This document shows, in pieces, positions 46,900 through 56,749 of a stretch of 64,000 bases of DNA. Each line of letters opens with the position of its first letter. Position 1 is the stretch's first letter. Source of the DNA: Profundibacterium mesophilum KAUST100406-0324 (GTDB lineage Bacteria > Pseudomonadota > Alphaproteobacteria > Rhodobacterales > Rhodobacteraceae); contig NZ_APKE01000001.1 in the NCBI RefSeq assembly GCF_009835145.1, forward strand, positions 1-64,000, read 5' to 3'. Made by a program: the position numbers and the translations under genes. The notes beneath the pieces were generated by a model. It was not told the origin of the DNA and made no database searches. It was given only the letters and a program-made list of their open reading frames with translations.

Positions 46900-48504
46900 T
46901 CACATCCGGAAGACCCCGAACCGCGTCGGCGCGATCGGAGCGTTGAGGGTGGCGGCGAGGCTGAGCCCGAGAACATCGCGGCTGCTGCGCGGATCGATGA
47001 TCCCGTCATCCCAGAGCCTGGCGCTGGCATAGAGCGGATGCGACTGCTCGGCGAACTGGTCGATCACGGGCTGCTTGAATGCCGCCTCCTCCTGCGCGCT
47101 CCAACTCTCGCCCCGCCGCTCGATCGCGTCGCGCCTGACGGTGGCCAGCACCCCGGCGGCCTGTGGGCCGCCCATGACGCAGACCGCCGAATTGGGCCAG
47201 GCCCACAGGAAACGGGGCGAATAGGCGCGCCCGCACATGCCGTAATTTCCCGCGCCATAGCTCCCGCCCACCATCATGGTGATCTTCGGCACGGAGGTCG
47301 TGGCCACCGCGGTGACGAGCTTCGCGCCATCCTTGGCGATACCGCCCGCCTCGTATTTGCGCCCGACCATGAAGCCCGTGATGTTCTGCAGGAAGACGAG
47401 GGGGATGTTGCGCTGGCTGCAAAGCTCGACGAAATGGGCCCCCTTCAGGGAGCTGTCCGAGAAGAGCACGCCGTTATTGGCCACGATGCCGCAGGGCATG
47501 CCCCAGACATGCGCGAAGCCGCAGACGAGCGTGGAGCCGTAGCGCGACTTGAACTCGTCGAAGCGCGAGCCGTCCACCATCCGGGCGATCACCTCGCGGA
47601 TGTCGTATGGGGTGCGCAGGTCCGCCGGCACCACCCCGGTGATCTCGGCAGGATCGTAGGCGGGCGGCTCGGCAGGTTGCAGGCCCGCCATGGCGGTGGC
47701 CGCCGGCCCGAGGTTTTCGACCGCGCGCCGCGCAATGGCGAGCGCATGGGCGTCGTCCTCGGCCAGGTAGTCGGCCACGCCCGACAGGCGCGTATGCACA
47801 TCCCCCCCGCCGAGATCCTCGGCCGTCACGATCTCTCCGGTCGCGGCCTGCACCAAGGGCGGGCCGGCGAGGAAGATCGTGCCCTGCTCCTTCACGATGA
47901 TCGTCACGTCGGACATGGCCGGCATATAGGCCCCGCCCGCCGTGCAGCTTCCCATGACGACGGCGATCTGCGCGATGCCCTTGGCGCTCATCTGCGCCTG
48001 GTTGTAGAAGATCCGCCCGAAATGCTCACGGTCGGGAAAGACCTCGTCCTGGTTGGGCAGGTTGGCCCCGCCGCTGTCGACGAGGTAGATGCAGGGCAGA
48101 TGGTTGGCCTCGGCAATCTCCTGGGCGCGCAGGTGCTTCTTCACGGTCATCGGGAAGTAGGTGCCGCCCTTCACGGTCGCGTCGTTGCACACGATCATCA
48201 CCTCCCGTCCCGCGACCCGGCCGATGCCGGCAATCAGCCCCGCCGAGGGACAGGCGCCCCCGTAGAGCCCGTGCGCGGCAAAGCGGCCGATCTCGAGGAA
48301 GGGCGCCCCGGGATCGAGGAGCCGCGCCATCCGCTCGCGCGGCAGCAGCTTGCCGCGGCTCTCGTGACGGGCGCGCGAGGAGGCGCCGCCGCCCAGTGCC
48401 GCGGTCTCGGCCGCCTCGGCGATCCCGGCGATCAGCGCGTCATGCGCCGCCGCGTTGGTGCGGAAGTCATCCGAGCTTGCCGCGATCTTCGAGCCGAGTT
48501 TCAT
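46900..48504 (-). CDS. mccB: Methylcrotonyl-CoA carboxylase carboxyltransferase beta subunit
   Basis: Carboxyltransferase half of the enzyme, 534 residues of two crotonase-like domains. Visible family blocks: [18 protein letters not shown] near residue 50, [33 protein letters not shown] (oxyanion glycine-rich loop), and in the second half [36 protein letters not shown] and the [15 protein letters not shown] loop. These spellings are typical of MccB/AccD-type propionyl relatives with MCC activity. ATG at 48504 has GGGAG upstream. Sits between ivd and mccA. Confidence 0.92.
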   Translation of the reverse strand: MKLGSKIAASSDDFRTNAAAHDALIAGIAEAAETAALGGGASSRARHESRGKLLPRERMARLLDPGAPFLEIGRFAAHGLYGGACPSAGLIAGIGRVAGREVMIVCNDATVKGGTYFPMTVKKHLRAQEIAEANHLPCIYLVDSGGANLPNQDEVFPDREHFGRIFYNQAQMSAKGIAQIAVVMGSCTAGGAYMPAMSDVTIIVKEQGTIFLAGPPLVQAATGEIVTAEDLGGGDVHTRLSGVADYLAEDDAHALAIARRAVENLGPAATAMAGLQPAEPPAYDPAEITGVVPADLRTPYDIREVIARMVDGSRFDEFKSRYGSTLVCGFAHVWGMPCGIVANNGVLFSDSSLKGAHFVELCSQRNIPLVFLQNITGFMVGRKYEAGGIAKDGAKLVTAVATTSVPKITMMVGGSYGAGNYGMCGRAYSPRFLWAWPNSAVCVMGGPQAAGVLATVRRDAIERRGESWSAQEEAAFKQPVIDQFAEQSHPLYASARLWDDGIIDPRSSRDVLGLSLAATLNAPIAPTRFGVFRM

Positions 48505-48568
48505 GCCTGCGCTCCCATGGTGCGGTGCCGCGGGGCCGGGTTGCCGGCAGGTGGCGTCGCGCATGCTC

Positions 48569-49732
48569 TCATGTCATCGCCGCCATCAGCTCGCGGCCGA
48601 TCAGCATGCGCCTGATCTCGGACGTGCCCGCCCCGATCTCCATCAGCTTGGCATCGCGGAACATCCGGCTGACGGCGCTGTCGTTCATGAAGCCAGCGCC
48701 GCCCATCGCCTGAACCGCCTGGTGGGCCACGGTCATCGCCTCCTCGCTGGCATAGAGCACGCAGGCGGCTGCGTCCTGCCGCGTGACCGCGCCCCGGTCG
48801 CAAGCGCGCGCCACCTCGTAGACATAGGCCCGCGCCGAGTTCATCTTGGTATACATGTCGGCAATCTTCCCCTGCATGAGCTGGAAGTTTCCGATTGGCT
48901 GGCCGAACTGCCGGCGCTGCGCGAGATAAGGCATGATCTCGTCCATGCACCCGGCCATGATCCCCAGCCCGATCCCCGAAAGCACCACCCGCTCGAAATC
49001 GAGCCCGCTCATCAGGACGCGCGCCCCGCCGCCCTCCTCGCCGAGAATGGCATCATAGGGCACTTCGGTCCCCTCGAAGACCAGCTCCACGGTGTTCGAG
49101 CCGCGCATGCCGAGCTTGTCGAAATGCTCTGACTGGCTGAAGCCCGGCATGTCCTTTTCGATCAGGAAGGCGGTGATCCCGCGGCTGCCGGCATCGGGGT
49201 CGGTCTTGGCATAGACCACGAGCGTTCCGGCCTCCCCGCCATTCGTGATCCAGTATTTCGTGCCGTCGAGGGTGAAGCCGTCATTGCGCTTGCGGGCCTT
49301 GAGCTGCATCGAGACGACATCGGAGCCGGCCCCCGCCTCCGACATCGCCAGCGCGCCGACACGGCTTCCGTCGATCAGGCCGGGAAGGTGGCGCGCCTTC
49401 TGCGCGGGCGTGCCGTTCAGCGCGATCTGGTTGACGCACAGGTTGGAATGCGCGCCGTAGCTCAGCGCGACGCTGGCGCTGGCGCGCGCGATCTCCTCGA
49501 CCGCGACAACATGCGCGAGATAGCCCATGCCGGCGCCGCCATCCTCCTGCGGCACGGTGATCCCCAGGAGACCGAGCGCGCCCATTTCCGTCCAGAGCGT
49601 CTCGGGAAACCGGTTCGTCTCGTCGATGCGCGCGGCCATCGGCCTGATCCGTTCCTGCGCGAAGCGGTGGACCATGTCGCGCAGCGCGCCGATCTCCTCG
49701 CCCAGATCGAACGTCATCGAGGCAGTGAACAT
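48569..49732 (-). CDS. ivd: Isovaleryl-CoA dehydrogenase
   Basis: FAD flavoenzyme oxidising isovaleryl-CoA to 3-methylcrotonyl-CoA in leucine catabolism. The 387-residue protein has the acyl-CoA dehydrogenase fold with [14 protein letters not shown] and WITNGG FAD blocks. The catalytic glutamate lies in [10 protein letters not shown] (E247), the position used by isovaleryl-CoA dehydrogenases, not the C-terminal position of short/medium-chain enzymes; this supports the specific call. ATG at 49732 has GGAG upstream. First gene of ivd-mccB-mccA. The later leucine genes (methylglutaconyl-CoA hydratase, HMG-CoA lyase) are not in the window. Confidence 0.93.
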   Translation of the reverse strand: MFTASMTFDLGEEIGALRDMVHRFAQERIRPMAARIDETNRFPETLWTEMGALGLLGITVPQEDGGAGMGYLAHVVAVEEIARASASVALSYGAHSNLCVNQIALNGTPAQKARHLPGLIDGSRVGALAMSEAGAGSDVVSMQLKARKRNDGFTLDGTKYWITNGGEAGTLVVYAKTDPDAGSRGITAFLIEKDMPGFSQSEHFDKLGMRGSNTVELVFEGTEVPYDAILGEEGGGARVLMSGLDFERVVLSGIGLGIMAGCMDEIMPYLAQRRQFGQPIGNFQLMQGKIADMYTKMNSARAYVYEVARACDRGAVTRQDAAACVLYASEEAMTVAHQAVQAMGGAGFMNDSAVSRMFRDAKLMEIGAGTSEIRRMLIGRELMAAMT

Positions 49733-49811
49733 GCCCGTCTCCTCCCTGTCTCCCACGCCCGTTGACCGGGTTCTCGCCCCATTAGCCCCCGACGGGCCGC
49801 ATCTGGCAAGT

Positions 49812-49827
49812 GTTTGCGAACGCTAAC
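49812..49827. promoter_or_regulatory. Imperfect palindrome upstream of ivd
   Basis: GTTTGCGAACGCTAAC shows 6 of 8 symmetric pairs and lies 80 bases upstream of the ivd start codon, overlapping the stop of the preceding gene. MerR-type LiuR regulators of leucine catabolism bind palindromes of similar shape, but no liuR gene is in view, so the link is tentative. Confidence 0.3.
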
Positions 49828-50491
49828 CCATCGAGCTGCCACGCGCGCGGGCACGGCGCATGTCCGAGCGGTAGCTCATCAGGGCGGCGACGCAGAAGAC
49901 CACGCAGTAAAGTGCCCCCAGGCCAAGCACGACGATCCCGGGCACCGGTCCCACCTCGGCGCGCGAGATGAATTGCGACAGGCTCTCGACCGGCTTTGGG
50001 TGGACCAGGAGCTTGCCGACATAGGCCGCCGCCTGGATCAGCAGGATCCACAGGTAGTTGCGCCTGATCCGGCGACCCAGCGCCGTGCGCATCGAGACAT
50101 GGTAATGGGGGGTCCAGTAATCCTCGGCGAGGATCTTCTGCCAGCCCTCCTCCATGTGCAGATCCCCGTCATGGAGCATGGGGGCGAAGAAATGCGTCTC
50201 GAGCCAGCGGCAGCGCGCGCGCCAGACGTTGAAGAACCTGTAGCGGCGCGCCTCGAGCATGAGGAAGAAGACAATCAGCACGCCCACCAGCACCAGTGGC
50301 AGCGGCGAGGCCTCCGGCGCGGCAAAGGAGATCGTCAGCGCGATCCCGAGGGTGACGACGGCCCAGTTCGTGCTCGTGTCGAGACGCGTGCGCCAGATCG
50401 TCGAGCGGTAGACCTCGCCCCGGTAGAGATGCGACAGCGCGCCGATCTCGGCCGCCGACAGCTCCTTGCGCTCCTTGCCGGCACCGTCCAT
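49823..50491 (-). CDS. DUF2270 membrane protein
   Basis: Inner-membrane protein of 222 residues with four predicted helices (about 44-60, 66-82, 150-166, 190-210). The DUF2270 core is visible in LYRGEVYRSTIWRTRLDTSTNWAVV and RYRFFNVWRARCRWLE. An acidic/aromatic region with EDYWTPHYH lies between the helix pairs. Function unknown for the family. It precedes ivd by 90 bases but appears unrelated. Confidence 0.85.
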   Translation of the reverse strand: MDGAGKERKELSAAEIGALSHLYRGEVYRSTIWRTRLDTSTNWAVVTLGIALTISFAAPEASPLPLVLVGVLIVFFLMLEARRYRFFNVWRARCRWLETHFFAPMLHDGDLHMEEGWQKILAEDYWTPHYHVSMRTALGRRIRRNYLWILLIQAAAYVGKLLVHPKPVESLSQFISRAEVGPVPGIVVLGLGALYCVVFCVAALMSYRSDMRRARARGSSMG

Positions 50492-50602
50492 GCATCCCCC
50501 CGCGCACCTGCCACGCGGCGAGTATGGCACAGCCGCGTCCGGTTCCGAAAGACATGGCCGCAGCGCTGGACAGCGGGCATGAGGGCCGGCCATGATGGCC
50601 CG

Positions 50603-51274
50603 ATGAGTGATGCTCCGAGCAGTGCGCATGTGGTGCGCTACACCGAGGCGGACGCGGCCGGGCGGCTGCATTCCGAGATCTGCCTGCGCAACGGACCGCC
50701 GCTGATCGCGGCGCTGGCACCCTGGCTCTCGGGGGCGTCCGGCGCGGCGCTCGAGATCGGCTCCGGCACGGGGCAGCATGCCGCCGCGCTCTCGCTCGCC
50801 TTCCCGGCGCTCGCGCTCCATGCCTCCGATCCCGATGAGACGCATCGCCGCTCGGCCGGCGCCTGGGCGCAGACCCTGCGCGTGCCGCCCCGCCCGGTCT
50901 TCGAGCTCGACGCGGCGCGGACTTGGTCCGACCGGCCCGACATCTCCGCGCTGGGCCCGCTGGCCGCGATCCTCGCGATCAATGTCATCCATATCGCGCC
51001 CGCCGCCGTGCTCGCAGGCATCGTGCGGGGCGCCGCCGCGCGCCTTGGGCCTTCCGGGCTGTTGATCTTCTATGGCCCGTTCCGGCAGGAAGGCATTCCG
51101 CTCGGCCCCGGCAACGCCGCCTTCGATGCCCGCCTGCGCGAAAGCGATCCCGCCTGGGGCCTGCGTGCGGTCGGCGAGATCGACGCCTTGGCGGCGGAGG
51201 GGCGGCTTGCGCGCGGCGCCCTCATCGAGATGCCGGCGCAGAACCACCTGCTGATCTACAGGAAGGCCCGCTGA
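50603..51274 (+). CDS. DUF938 SAM-dependent methyltransferase-like protein
   Basis: Cytoplasmic protein of 223 residues with a class I methyltransferase fold: ALEIGSGTGQHAAAL (SAM loop, about 52-66), LHASDPDETHR (acidic strand end), AILAINVIHIAP, and a C-terminal YGPF stretch typical of DUF938. Substrate unknown. ATG at 50603 fits the family start; ATG at 50579 is an alternative. It diverges from the DUF2270 gene and converges on alaX with a 9-base gap. Confidence 0.85.
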   Translation: MSDAPSSAHVVRYTEADAAGRLHSEICLRNGPPLIAALAPWLSGASGAALEIGSGTGQHAAALSLAFPALALHASDPDETHRRSAGAWAQTLRVPPRPVFELDAARTWSDRPDISALGPLAAILAINVIHIAPAAVLAGIVRGAAARLGPSGLLIFYGPFRQEGIPLGPGNAAFDARLRESDPAWGLRAVGEIDALAAEGRLARGALIEMPAQNHLLIYRKAR

Positions 51275-51283
51275 GCCGGACGG

Positions 51284-52000
51284 TCAGGCGAAATGGACCG
51301 AGACGCGGCGGTTGCGCGCGCCCTTCTTCTCGATCTTGCCCAGACGGAGGGACCCGATCTCGGCGGTGCTGGCGACATGCGTTCCGCCGCAAGGCTGAAG
51401 ATCGACTTGCGCCTCCTGCGATCCGATGCGGACCAGCCTGACGGTGCCGCTGCCGCGCGGCGGACTGACGGACATGGTCTTGACCAGCTCGGGCCTGGCA
51501 TCCAGCTCGTTTTCAGTGATCTCCGTGTAACCGACCGGCAGATCGCGCGCGACGAGCGCGTTCAACGCCGCCTCGATCGCGCCGCGATCCTGCGGCGCCT
51601 CCGGCATGTCGAAATCGAGCCGGCCCTTCTCGGCCGAGATGGCGCCGCCGCTGACCGGCAGGGGGATCACCACCGACAGCAAATGAAGCGCCGTATGCAT
51701 GCGCATATGCGCATGGCGGCGCTCCCAGTCGAGAGCCTGCACGATCTCGTCGCCCGGTTGCGGAAGCGCCGCCCCCGGAGCCGGCCTGAGGATCACCGCC
51801 CCTGCCTCGCCCTTCACGGTATCGACGATCTCGCAGCTGTTCCCCCGCCATTCGAGGCGGCCGGTATCGCCGGGCTGTCCGCCGCCCGCCGCATAGAAGA
51901 CGGTGGCATCGGGGATGATGCCGCCATCCTCGGTGATACGCTGCACAAGGCCCGAACAGGCGCGCATGTGGCTGACCTTCAAGAAGAGTGGTTCGGTCAT
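51284..52000 (-). CDS. Alanyl-tRNA editing protein AlaX
   Basis: Free-standing editing factor that hydrolyses mischarged Ser- or Gly-tRNA-Ala. The 238-residue protein has the N-terminal glycine-rich barrel (FYAAGGGQPGDTG) and the zinc motifs HAHMRMHTALHLL and CGGTHVAST, so it is an AlaX-M/L-type protein without the synthetase core. ATG at 52000 starts one base after the mscS-type stop (TGAAATG), indicating coupling. Confidence 0.92.
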   Translation of the reverse strand: MTEPLFLKVSHMRACSGLVQRITEDGGIIPDATVFYAAGGGQPGDTGRLEWRGNSCEIVDTVKGEAGAVILRPAPGAALPQPGDEIVQALDWERRHAHMRMHTALHLLSVVIPLPVSGGAISAEKGRLDFDMPEAPQDRGAIEAALNALVARDLPVGYTEITENELDARPELVKTMSVSPPRGSGTVRLVRIGSQEAQVDLQPCGGTHVASTAEIGSLRLGKIEKKGARNRRVSVHFA

Positions 52001-52001
52001 T

Positions 52002-54482
52002 TCACCGGCCCTCCATGCCGTCCGGTATCGCGCCCTGCCCGCCATCGCCGTCATTGTCACGCACCGGGGCGGCGGGAGCACGGGCCGGCGCGGCCGGCTC
52101 GCCATTCGCAGGTCCCGCGCCGCGCGGGGCGAGGACTTCGGGATTGCGCAGCCACAGATCGCGCTGGGCGAAGGGTATCTCGATCCCCGCGGCGGCGAAG
52201 CGGCGGACGATCTCGTGGTTCATGTCGGAGGCGACCGACATCACGAAATTGACGTCGCGCAGGATTGCCCGGATCTCGAAATTCAGGCTGTCGGCGCCGA
52301 AGCCCAGAAGCAGGACCGCCGGCGGCGGGTTCAGGACCACCATCGGATGGTCCTTCGCGATCTCGAGCAGGATCTGCTCGACCTGACGGGTGTCGGACCC
52401 GTAGGCGACCCCGACGGGCACGAGACAGCGCCCCACGAGGTTGCCGCGCGTCCAGTTGGTGACGGTGCCGGAGACGAAATCGGCGTTCGGGACGATGACG
52501 TCGGTCCGGTCGAAGGTCTCGATCCGGGTCGAGCGCACGGAGATGTCGCGCACGTAGCCCATCTGTCCGCCGACCTCGATCCAGTCGCCCTCGGAGATCG
52601 GCCGCTCGATCAGCAGGATGATGCCGGAGACGAAGTTCGACACGATGTTCTGCAGGCCGAAGCCGATCCCGACCGACAGGGCACCGGCGACGATCGCGAG
52701 CGAGCTGAGATCGATGCCGGCGGTGGTGATTGCGGCGATCGAGGCGGCGAAGATGCCGATATAGCCCACCCCGGCGGTGATCGCGTTGCGCCCGCCCGTA
52801 TCCATCCGCGTCTTGGGCAGGATGTTGACCTTGAGCGTGCTCTGCAGCAGCCGCGTGACGATGTAGCCGATCGCGAAGACGATGACGAAGGTGAGGAAAT
52901 CGGAGGGCGATATGCGCGTCTCGCCAACCGCGAACCCTTCCTGGAACCGCGTCCAGACCTCCCAAAGATCGGTGACCCGCGCGCCCCAGATCAGAGCGAA
53001 GAGCGGGAGGGAAAGAAGCACCAGGACGAAGCTGACGAGGATCGGGGTAAGCGCCTCGGCGGCGTCCTCGGGCGAACGTCCACGCAGCAGCGCGTAGATG
53101 TCGCGCACCAGGATGTTCAGCAGGGCCAGCGTGCCCAGCAGGGCCAGCGTGAGCACGGTGGGAAAGATCAGCGCCACGCCGGCATTGAGATAGCCCGCCG
53201 CCGCCAGGACCGGACCGGCGATACCGCTCAGGATCGTGAGCTTGCCCACAAGGCCGAAGGCGCGTTGCAGGTAGCCGCGATCGGCGGGGGCGGGATCGCT
53301 GTCGTCATGGGTATAGACGACGGCTGCCGAGATCAGCATTCCCACGCGGGCCACGATCAACCCCGTCGCCACGATCAGCGGGAACAGCAGAACGGCCGTG
53401 ACGCCATCGCTGTAACTGTCGAACTCGGCGAGCCGTCCGACCAGCAGGAGCAGCGACAGCAACAGGCCCAGCAGGCTAAGATACCAGCGGCCCTCGATGC
53501 GCTGCTCGTGGCGGAGCGCGAGTGGCGTCGGCTCGTTCTCGCTGCGGGGAAAAAGCCGTCCGCCGAGCCAGAGGCCCGAAAAGAGGATGACGCCCACAGC
53601 GGGGAGCGCCTCGGCGAGAATCTGGCCGCGCAGGCCCAGCAATCCCGATGCCAGAAAGGCCTGCCGCAAGGCGATCATTCCCAGAACCGGCACGATGACC
53701 TGGAAGAGCGAGGCGAGGAAGGCCGCGACGCCCGTGCCCTGGAACCGCCGCCCCGAATAGATCGCGAGCGTGAGCTGCTCCATCCAGACGCGGCCGCGCA
53801 GAACGAGGGCGGCCGCGATCACCAGGTAGAACAGGATCTGCGGCAGATGCTGCTTGAGCTGCTCGCGCTGCTCGCCGGTGCTCGTGGAGACGACGATTTC
53901 GTCCTTGAGATCGAGGAGGCTCTTGGTGAAAACGCTCCAGGCCTCCGGCCACAGGGCGGGGTTCAGAGGCGATGGCCCCTGCTTGCGAAGCGCCGATGCC
54001 TGCCGCTCGCGCAGCGTGATGTCGATCTCGGCGACCAGCCCGTTGGCGCGGTTATAGGCCTCCTCGGCACGCAGGCCGGGCGCCTGGAGGCGGGCCATCT
54101 GCGCCTCGAGCTCGCTGCGACGCGCGGCGATCTCCTCGGGTTCGGCCGGATCGCCCTCGGCGGGCTCCGGCCCGAGCGCGGCGATCTGGTTGCCGAGCGT
54201 GGCGATGCGGGAGGCGTTGGCGTCCTGTGCCTCGAGGAACTGCTGCCGGAAGACGACGAGCTCCTCGCGAAGCCGTGTCAGGGCTTCCTCGGAACTGTCT
54301 CCACTTTCGATAATTCCCTCGGCCCGGTCGGCGAGGATGGCCCATGCGGCGCTGTCCGCCGTCGGAGCCTGCGACGATTGCGCAGGTTCGCTCTGTGCGA
54401 GGATGACGGCCGGATACAGGGCGGCTATCGCCAGCACGCATGCGACGAGTACGGCACGAAGCCGCGAGAACTGAATTGTCAT
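52002..54482 (-). CDS. MscS-family mechanosensitive channel, MscK/DUF3772 type
   Basis: Large 826-residue inner-membrane channel that releases solutes on hypo-osmotic shock. A signal peptide (about 1-31) precedes a periplasmic coiled-coil DUF3772-like region (about 40-170), then about ten membrane helices, the MscS pore helix and ring with the GIGFGLQNIVSNFVSGI motif, and the cytoplasmic beta/vestibule domain (about 650-780). A proline/alanine-rich C-terminal tail follows. It comes 8 bases after cysteine synthase and is coupled to alaX. Length sets it apart from minimal MscS (~286 residues). Confidence 0.9.
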   Translation of the reverse strand: MTIQFSRLRAVLVACVLAIAALYPAVILAQSEPAQSSQAPTADSAAWAILADRAEGIIESGDSSEEALTRLREELVVFRQQFLEAQDANASRIATLGNQIAALGPEPAEGDPAEPEEIAARRSELEAQMARLQAPGLRAEEAYNRANGLVAEIDITLRERQASALRKQGPSPLNPALWPEAWSVFTKSLLDLKDEIVVSTSTGEQREQLKQHLPQILFYLVIAAALVLRGRVWMEQLTLAIYSGRRFQGTGVAAFLASLFQVIVPVLGMIALRQAFLASGLLGLRGQILAEALPAVGVILFSGLWLGGRLFPRSENEPTPLALRHEQRIEGRWYLSLLGLLLSLLLLVGRLAEFDSYSDGVTAVLLFPLIVATGLIVARVGMLISAAVVYTHDDSDPAPADRGYLQRAFGLVGKLTILSGIAGPVLAAAGYLNAGVALIFPTVLTLALLGTLALLNILVRDIYALLRGRSPEDAAEALTPILVSFVLVLLSLPLFALIWGARVTDLWEVWTRFQEGFAVGETRISPSDFLTFVIVFAIGYIVTRLLQSTLKVNILPKTRMDTGGRNAITAGVGYIGIFAASIAAITTAGIDLSSLAIVAGALSVGIGFGLQNIVSNFVSGIILLIERPISEGDWIEVGGQMGYVRDISVRSTRIETFDRTDVIVPNADFVSGTVTNWTRGNLVGRCLVPVGVAYGSDTRQVEQILLEIAKDHPMVVLNPPPAVLLLGFGADSLNFEIRAILRDVNFVMSVASDMNHEIVRRFAAAGIEIPFAQRDLWLRNPEVLAPRGAGPANGEPAAPARAPAAPVRDNDGDGGQGAIPDGMEGR

Positions 54483-54490
54483 GGATGCCC

Positions 54491-55528
54491 TCAGGTATCG
54501 ACGAAGACGCTTGGAAGAATGCGGCCCGCGCCCTTTTCCAGCCATGCCGGGACCGGAAGCCCCTTCTCATGCAGGAATTCGGGGTTGAACAGCTTTGTCT
54601 GGTAGCGATTCCCGTAATCGCACAGGATCGTCACGATCCGCGATCCCGGGCCAAGCTCGCGCGCGAGGCGCATCGCGCCCGCCACGTTGATCCCCGACGA
54701 GCCGCCAAGGCACAGCCCTTCATCCGCAAGCAGGTCGAAGACGACCGGAAGCGCCTCGGCATCGGGAATCCGGTAGCTGTAATCCGGCGTGAACCCCTCG
54801 AGGTTGGCGGTGATCCTTCCCTGGCCGATACCTTCGGTGATCGACGAGCCGGGCGAGGCGAATTCCCCCGTGGTGTAGAAGGAATGCAGCGCCGCGCCTT
54901 CGGGATCGGCAAGACCGATGCGCACGCCGCGCGGTTGCAGCACCTCCGCGACGCCGGCGAGCGTGCCGCCCGAGCCGACCGCGCAGATGAAGCCGTCGAT
55001 CCTGCCATCCGTCTGTTCCCAGATCTCGGGCGCCGTGGTCTCGACATGGGCCTGCCGGTTGGCGGTGTTGTCGAACTGGTTCGCCCAGATGGCGCCGTTC
55101 TGCTCGGTCTTGTCGAGCTGCTCGGCGAGACGGCCGGAATACCGCACGTAGTTGTTGGGATTCTTGTAAGGAACGGCGGGCACCTCGACGAGTTCGGCCC
55201 CCGCAAGGCGCAGCATGTCCTTCTTTTCCTGGCTCTGGGTCTCGGGGATGACGATGACCGTCTTGAAACCCATCGACGCGCCGACAAGGCTCAGGCCAAT
55301 GCCGGTATTGCCGGCCGTGCCCTCGACGATCGTGCCGCCCGGACGCAGCGCGCCGCGGCGCACCGCATCCTCGATGATGAAGAGCGCGGCACGGTCCTTG
55401 ACCGATTGACCGGGATTGAGGAACTCGGCCTTGCCGAGGATCTCGCAGCCCGTCGCCTCCGACGGTCCCTTGAGACGGATCAACGGCGTATTTCCAACGG
55501 CCGATGCAAGGTCGCTATGGGTGGTCAT
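54491..55528 (-). CDS. cysK: Cysteine synthase A
   Basis: PLP enzyme making cysteine from O-acetylserine and sulfide. The 345-residue protein has the PLP lysine K44 in NPGQSVKDR, the substrate loop GTAGNTGIG, and the phosphate-binding GSGGTLAGV. Its GQSV spelling and length place it in the CysK-like group common in rhodobacters rather than with cystathionine beta-synthase. ATG at 55528 follows a GAAAGGA ribosome site. First gene of cysK-mscS-alaX. Confidence 0.92.
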   Translation of the reverse strand: MTTHSDLASAVGNTPLIRLKGPSEATGCEILGKAEFLNPGQSVKDRAALFIIEDAVRRGALRPGGTIVEGTAGNTGIGLSLVGASMGFKTVIVIPETQSQEKKDMLRLAGAELVEVPAVPYKNPNNYVRYSGRLAEQLDKTEQNGAIWANQFDNTANRQAHVETTAPEIWEQTDGRIDGFICAVGSGGTLAGVAEVLQPRGVRIGLADPEGAALHSFYTTGEFASPGSSITEGIGQGRITANLEGFTPDYSYRIPDAEALPVVFDLLADEGLCLGGSSGINVAGAMRLARELGPGSRIVTILCDYGNRYQTKLFNPEFLHEKGLPVPAWLEKGAGRILPSVFVDT

Positions 55529-55596
55529 GCCTCGTATCCTTTCGCTCGGTTCAAGTCGGCGCGCGGCCTTGTGCATAGGCCCGCCCGAGGCGGGAC

Positions 55597-56721
55597 TCAA
55601 CCAACATCGCGCAGGCTCCCACGTTCCCTCGCAAGCCACAAAGCGCTTATCAGCAAGGGCCCGTTGTTCAAAGCGCCCGAAGACAGAAGCTCCATCAGAC
55701 GCGCAAACGTGATGACATGGCTGCGGATATCCTCGTTCTCGACATCCGCGCCCCCGGTCCACCCCCCCTCGCGCGGCAAGGCGCAAAGGCCGACATAGCT
55801 GATGGTATGTTCGCTCAGCGCGCCGGGGCTGGGGTAATACGCCCCGATTTCGATCAGCCGCCCGATCGACAGCCCCGCCTCCTCGCGCGCCTCGCGGCGC
55901 GCCGTATCCTGCGGATCCTCGCCCGGGTCGATCCGGCCGGCGATCGGCTCGAGGATCCAGGGGTGGAGGTCACCGCGCGCATAGGGGCCGAAGCGGAACT
56001 GCTCGACGAGATGGACCCTGTCGCTGCGCGGGTCATAGGGCAGCACCGTGACCGCGTCCCCGCCCAGCCAGGCCGCGCGGGTCATCGCCGGGCTGGTGCC
56101 CCCTCCGAAGAGGGGATGACGGATCTCGCTCTCGTCGACGGCGAAGTAGTTGGCATAGGGCTGGCGCGCGGCAAGCAGGTCGACATCGTCGCGGCTCCAG
56201 GGCGCGCTCGTTCCCTCGGGGCGGGCCGATCGAGCGGCGCGGGTGAAGGCGTCCGCCCGCGTGCGGATGGTCGGCATCCTCGCGCGCAGGGCGGCGCCGT
56301 CGATCCGGCCATGCAGCGCCATCGCCTCGCGGGCCGCGCGCCGGGTCATGGCGCCCCAGCCTTCCTGCCACGCGGCGAGCGACCACGCCTCCCGTCCCAC
56401 CTCCTGCCTGACAGCGGGCCGGTAGAGGGTGACGCGCAAGGGGCCTTCGCCCTGCACATCAACAATGGCCTCCACCGGTTTGTAATCAAATCCCTCTTCG
56501 TAGAAGTGAAGCCGTGCCAACTCGTCCGCGCCAAGCCGACGCAAGAGAAATCCCTCGGCCTGCTCGCCGGCCCTGTCGACGAGCACCGGCCAATCCCCAT
56601 CGGCGGCACGGAAGATGGCGGCATCGCGCAAAAGAGCACGCTCCGGCGTGATAACGCGCCCCAGCACAATGGCGCGCAGGGCCTCGTCGCACAGGGTTCC
56701 GAAGATGAATAGATCGCCCAT
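55597..56721 (-). CDS. Gamma-glutamylcyclotransferase-like / Nudix hydrolase fusion
   Basis: A 374-residue two-domain protein. The N-terminal half (about 1-170) has a GGCT/AIG2-like fold (FIFGTLCDEALRAIVLGR; EEGFDYKPV). The C-terminal half (about 185-360) is a Nudix hydrolase with a complete Nudix box (GRIDPGEDPQDTARREAREEAG) and ADP-ribose-pyrophosphatase-like context YPSPGALSEH. Both domains appear intact. ATG at 56721 has GAGAGG upstream. Which substrates are used is unknown; ADP-sugars or ADP-ribose are likely for the Nudix part. Confidence 0.85.
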   Translation of the reverse strand: MGDLFIFGTLCDEALRAIVLGRVITPERALLRDAAIFRAADGDWPVLVDRAGEQAEGFLLRRLGADELARLHFYEEGFDYKPVEAIVDVQGEGPLRVTLYRPAVRQEVGREAWSLAAWQEGWGAMTRRAAREAMALHGRIDGAALRARMPTIRTRADAFTRAARSARPEGTSAPWSRDDVDLLAARQPYANYFAVDESEIRHPLFGGGTSPAMTRAAWLGGDAVTVLPYDPRSDRVHLVEQFRFGPYARGDLHPWILEPIAGRIDPGEDPQDTARREAREEAGLSIGRLIEIGAYYPSPGALSEHTISYVGLCALPREGGWTGGADVENEDIRSHVITFARLMELLSSGALNNGPLLISALWLARERGSLRDVG

Positions 56722-56749
56722 CGACGCCTCTCTCCAATGCGTATCCGCC

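Noticed and set aside
51903-54605. 900-residue open frame on the plus strand opposite the MscS-type gene
   Set aside because: It is rich in arginine, aspartate and histidine with no domain pattern; it mirrors the GC-rich codon bias of the minus-strand gene.
55580-55594. 6-bp hairpin after the GGCT-Nudix gene
   Set aside because: Short stem, no T-run and close to the cysK leader; too weak to call a terminator.
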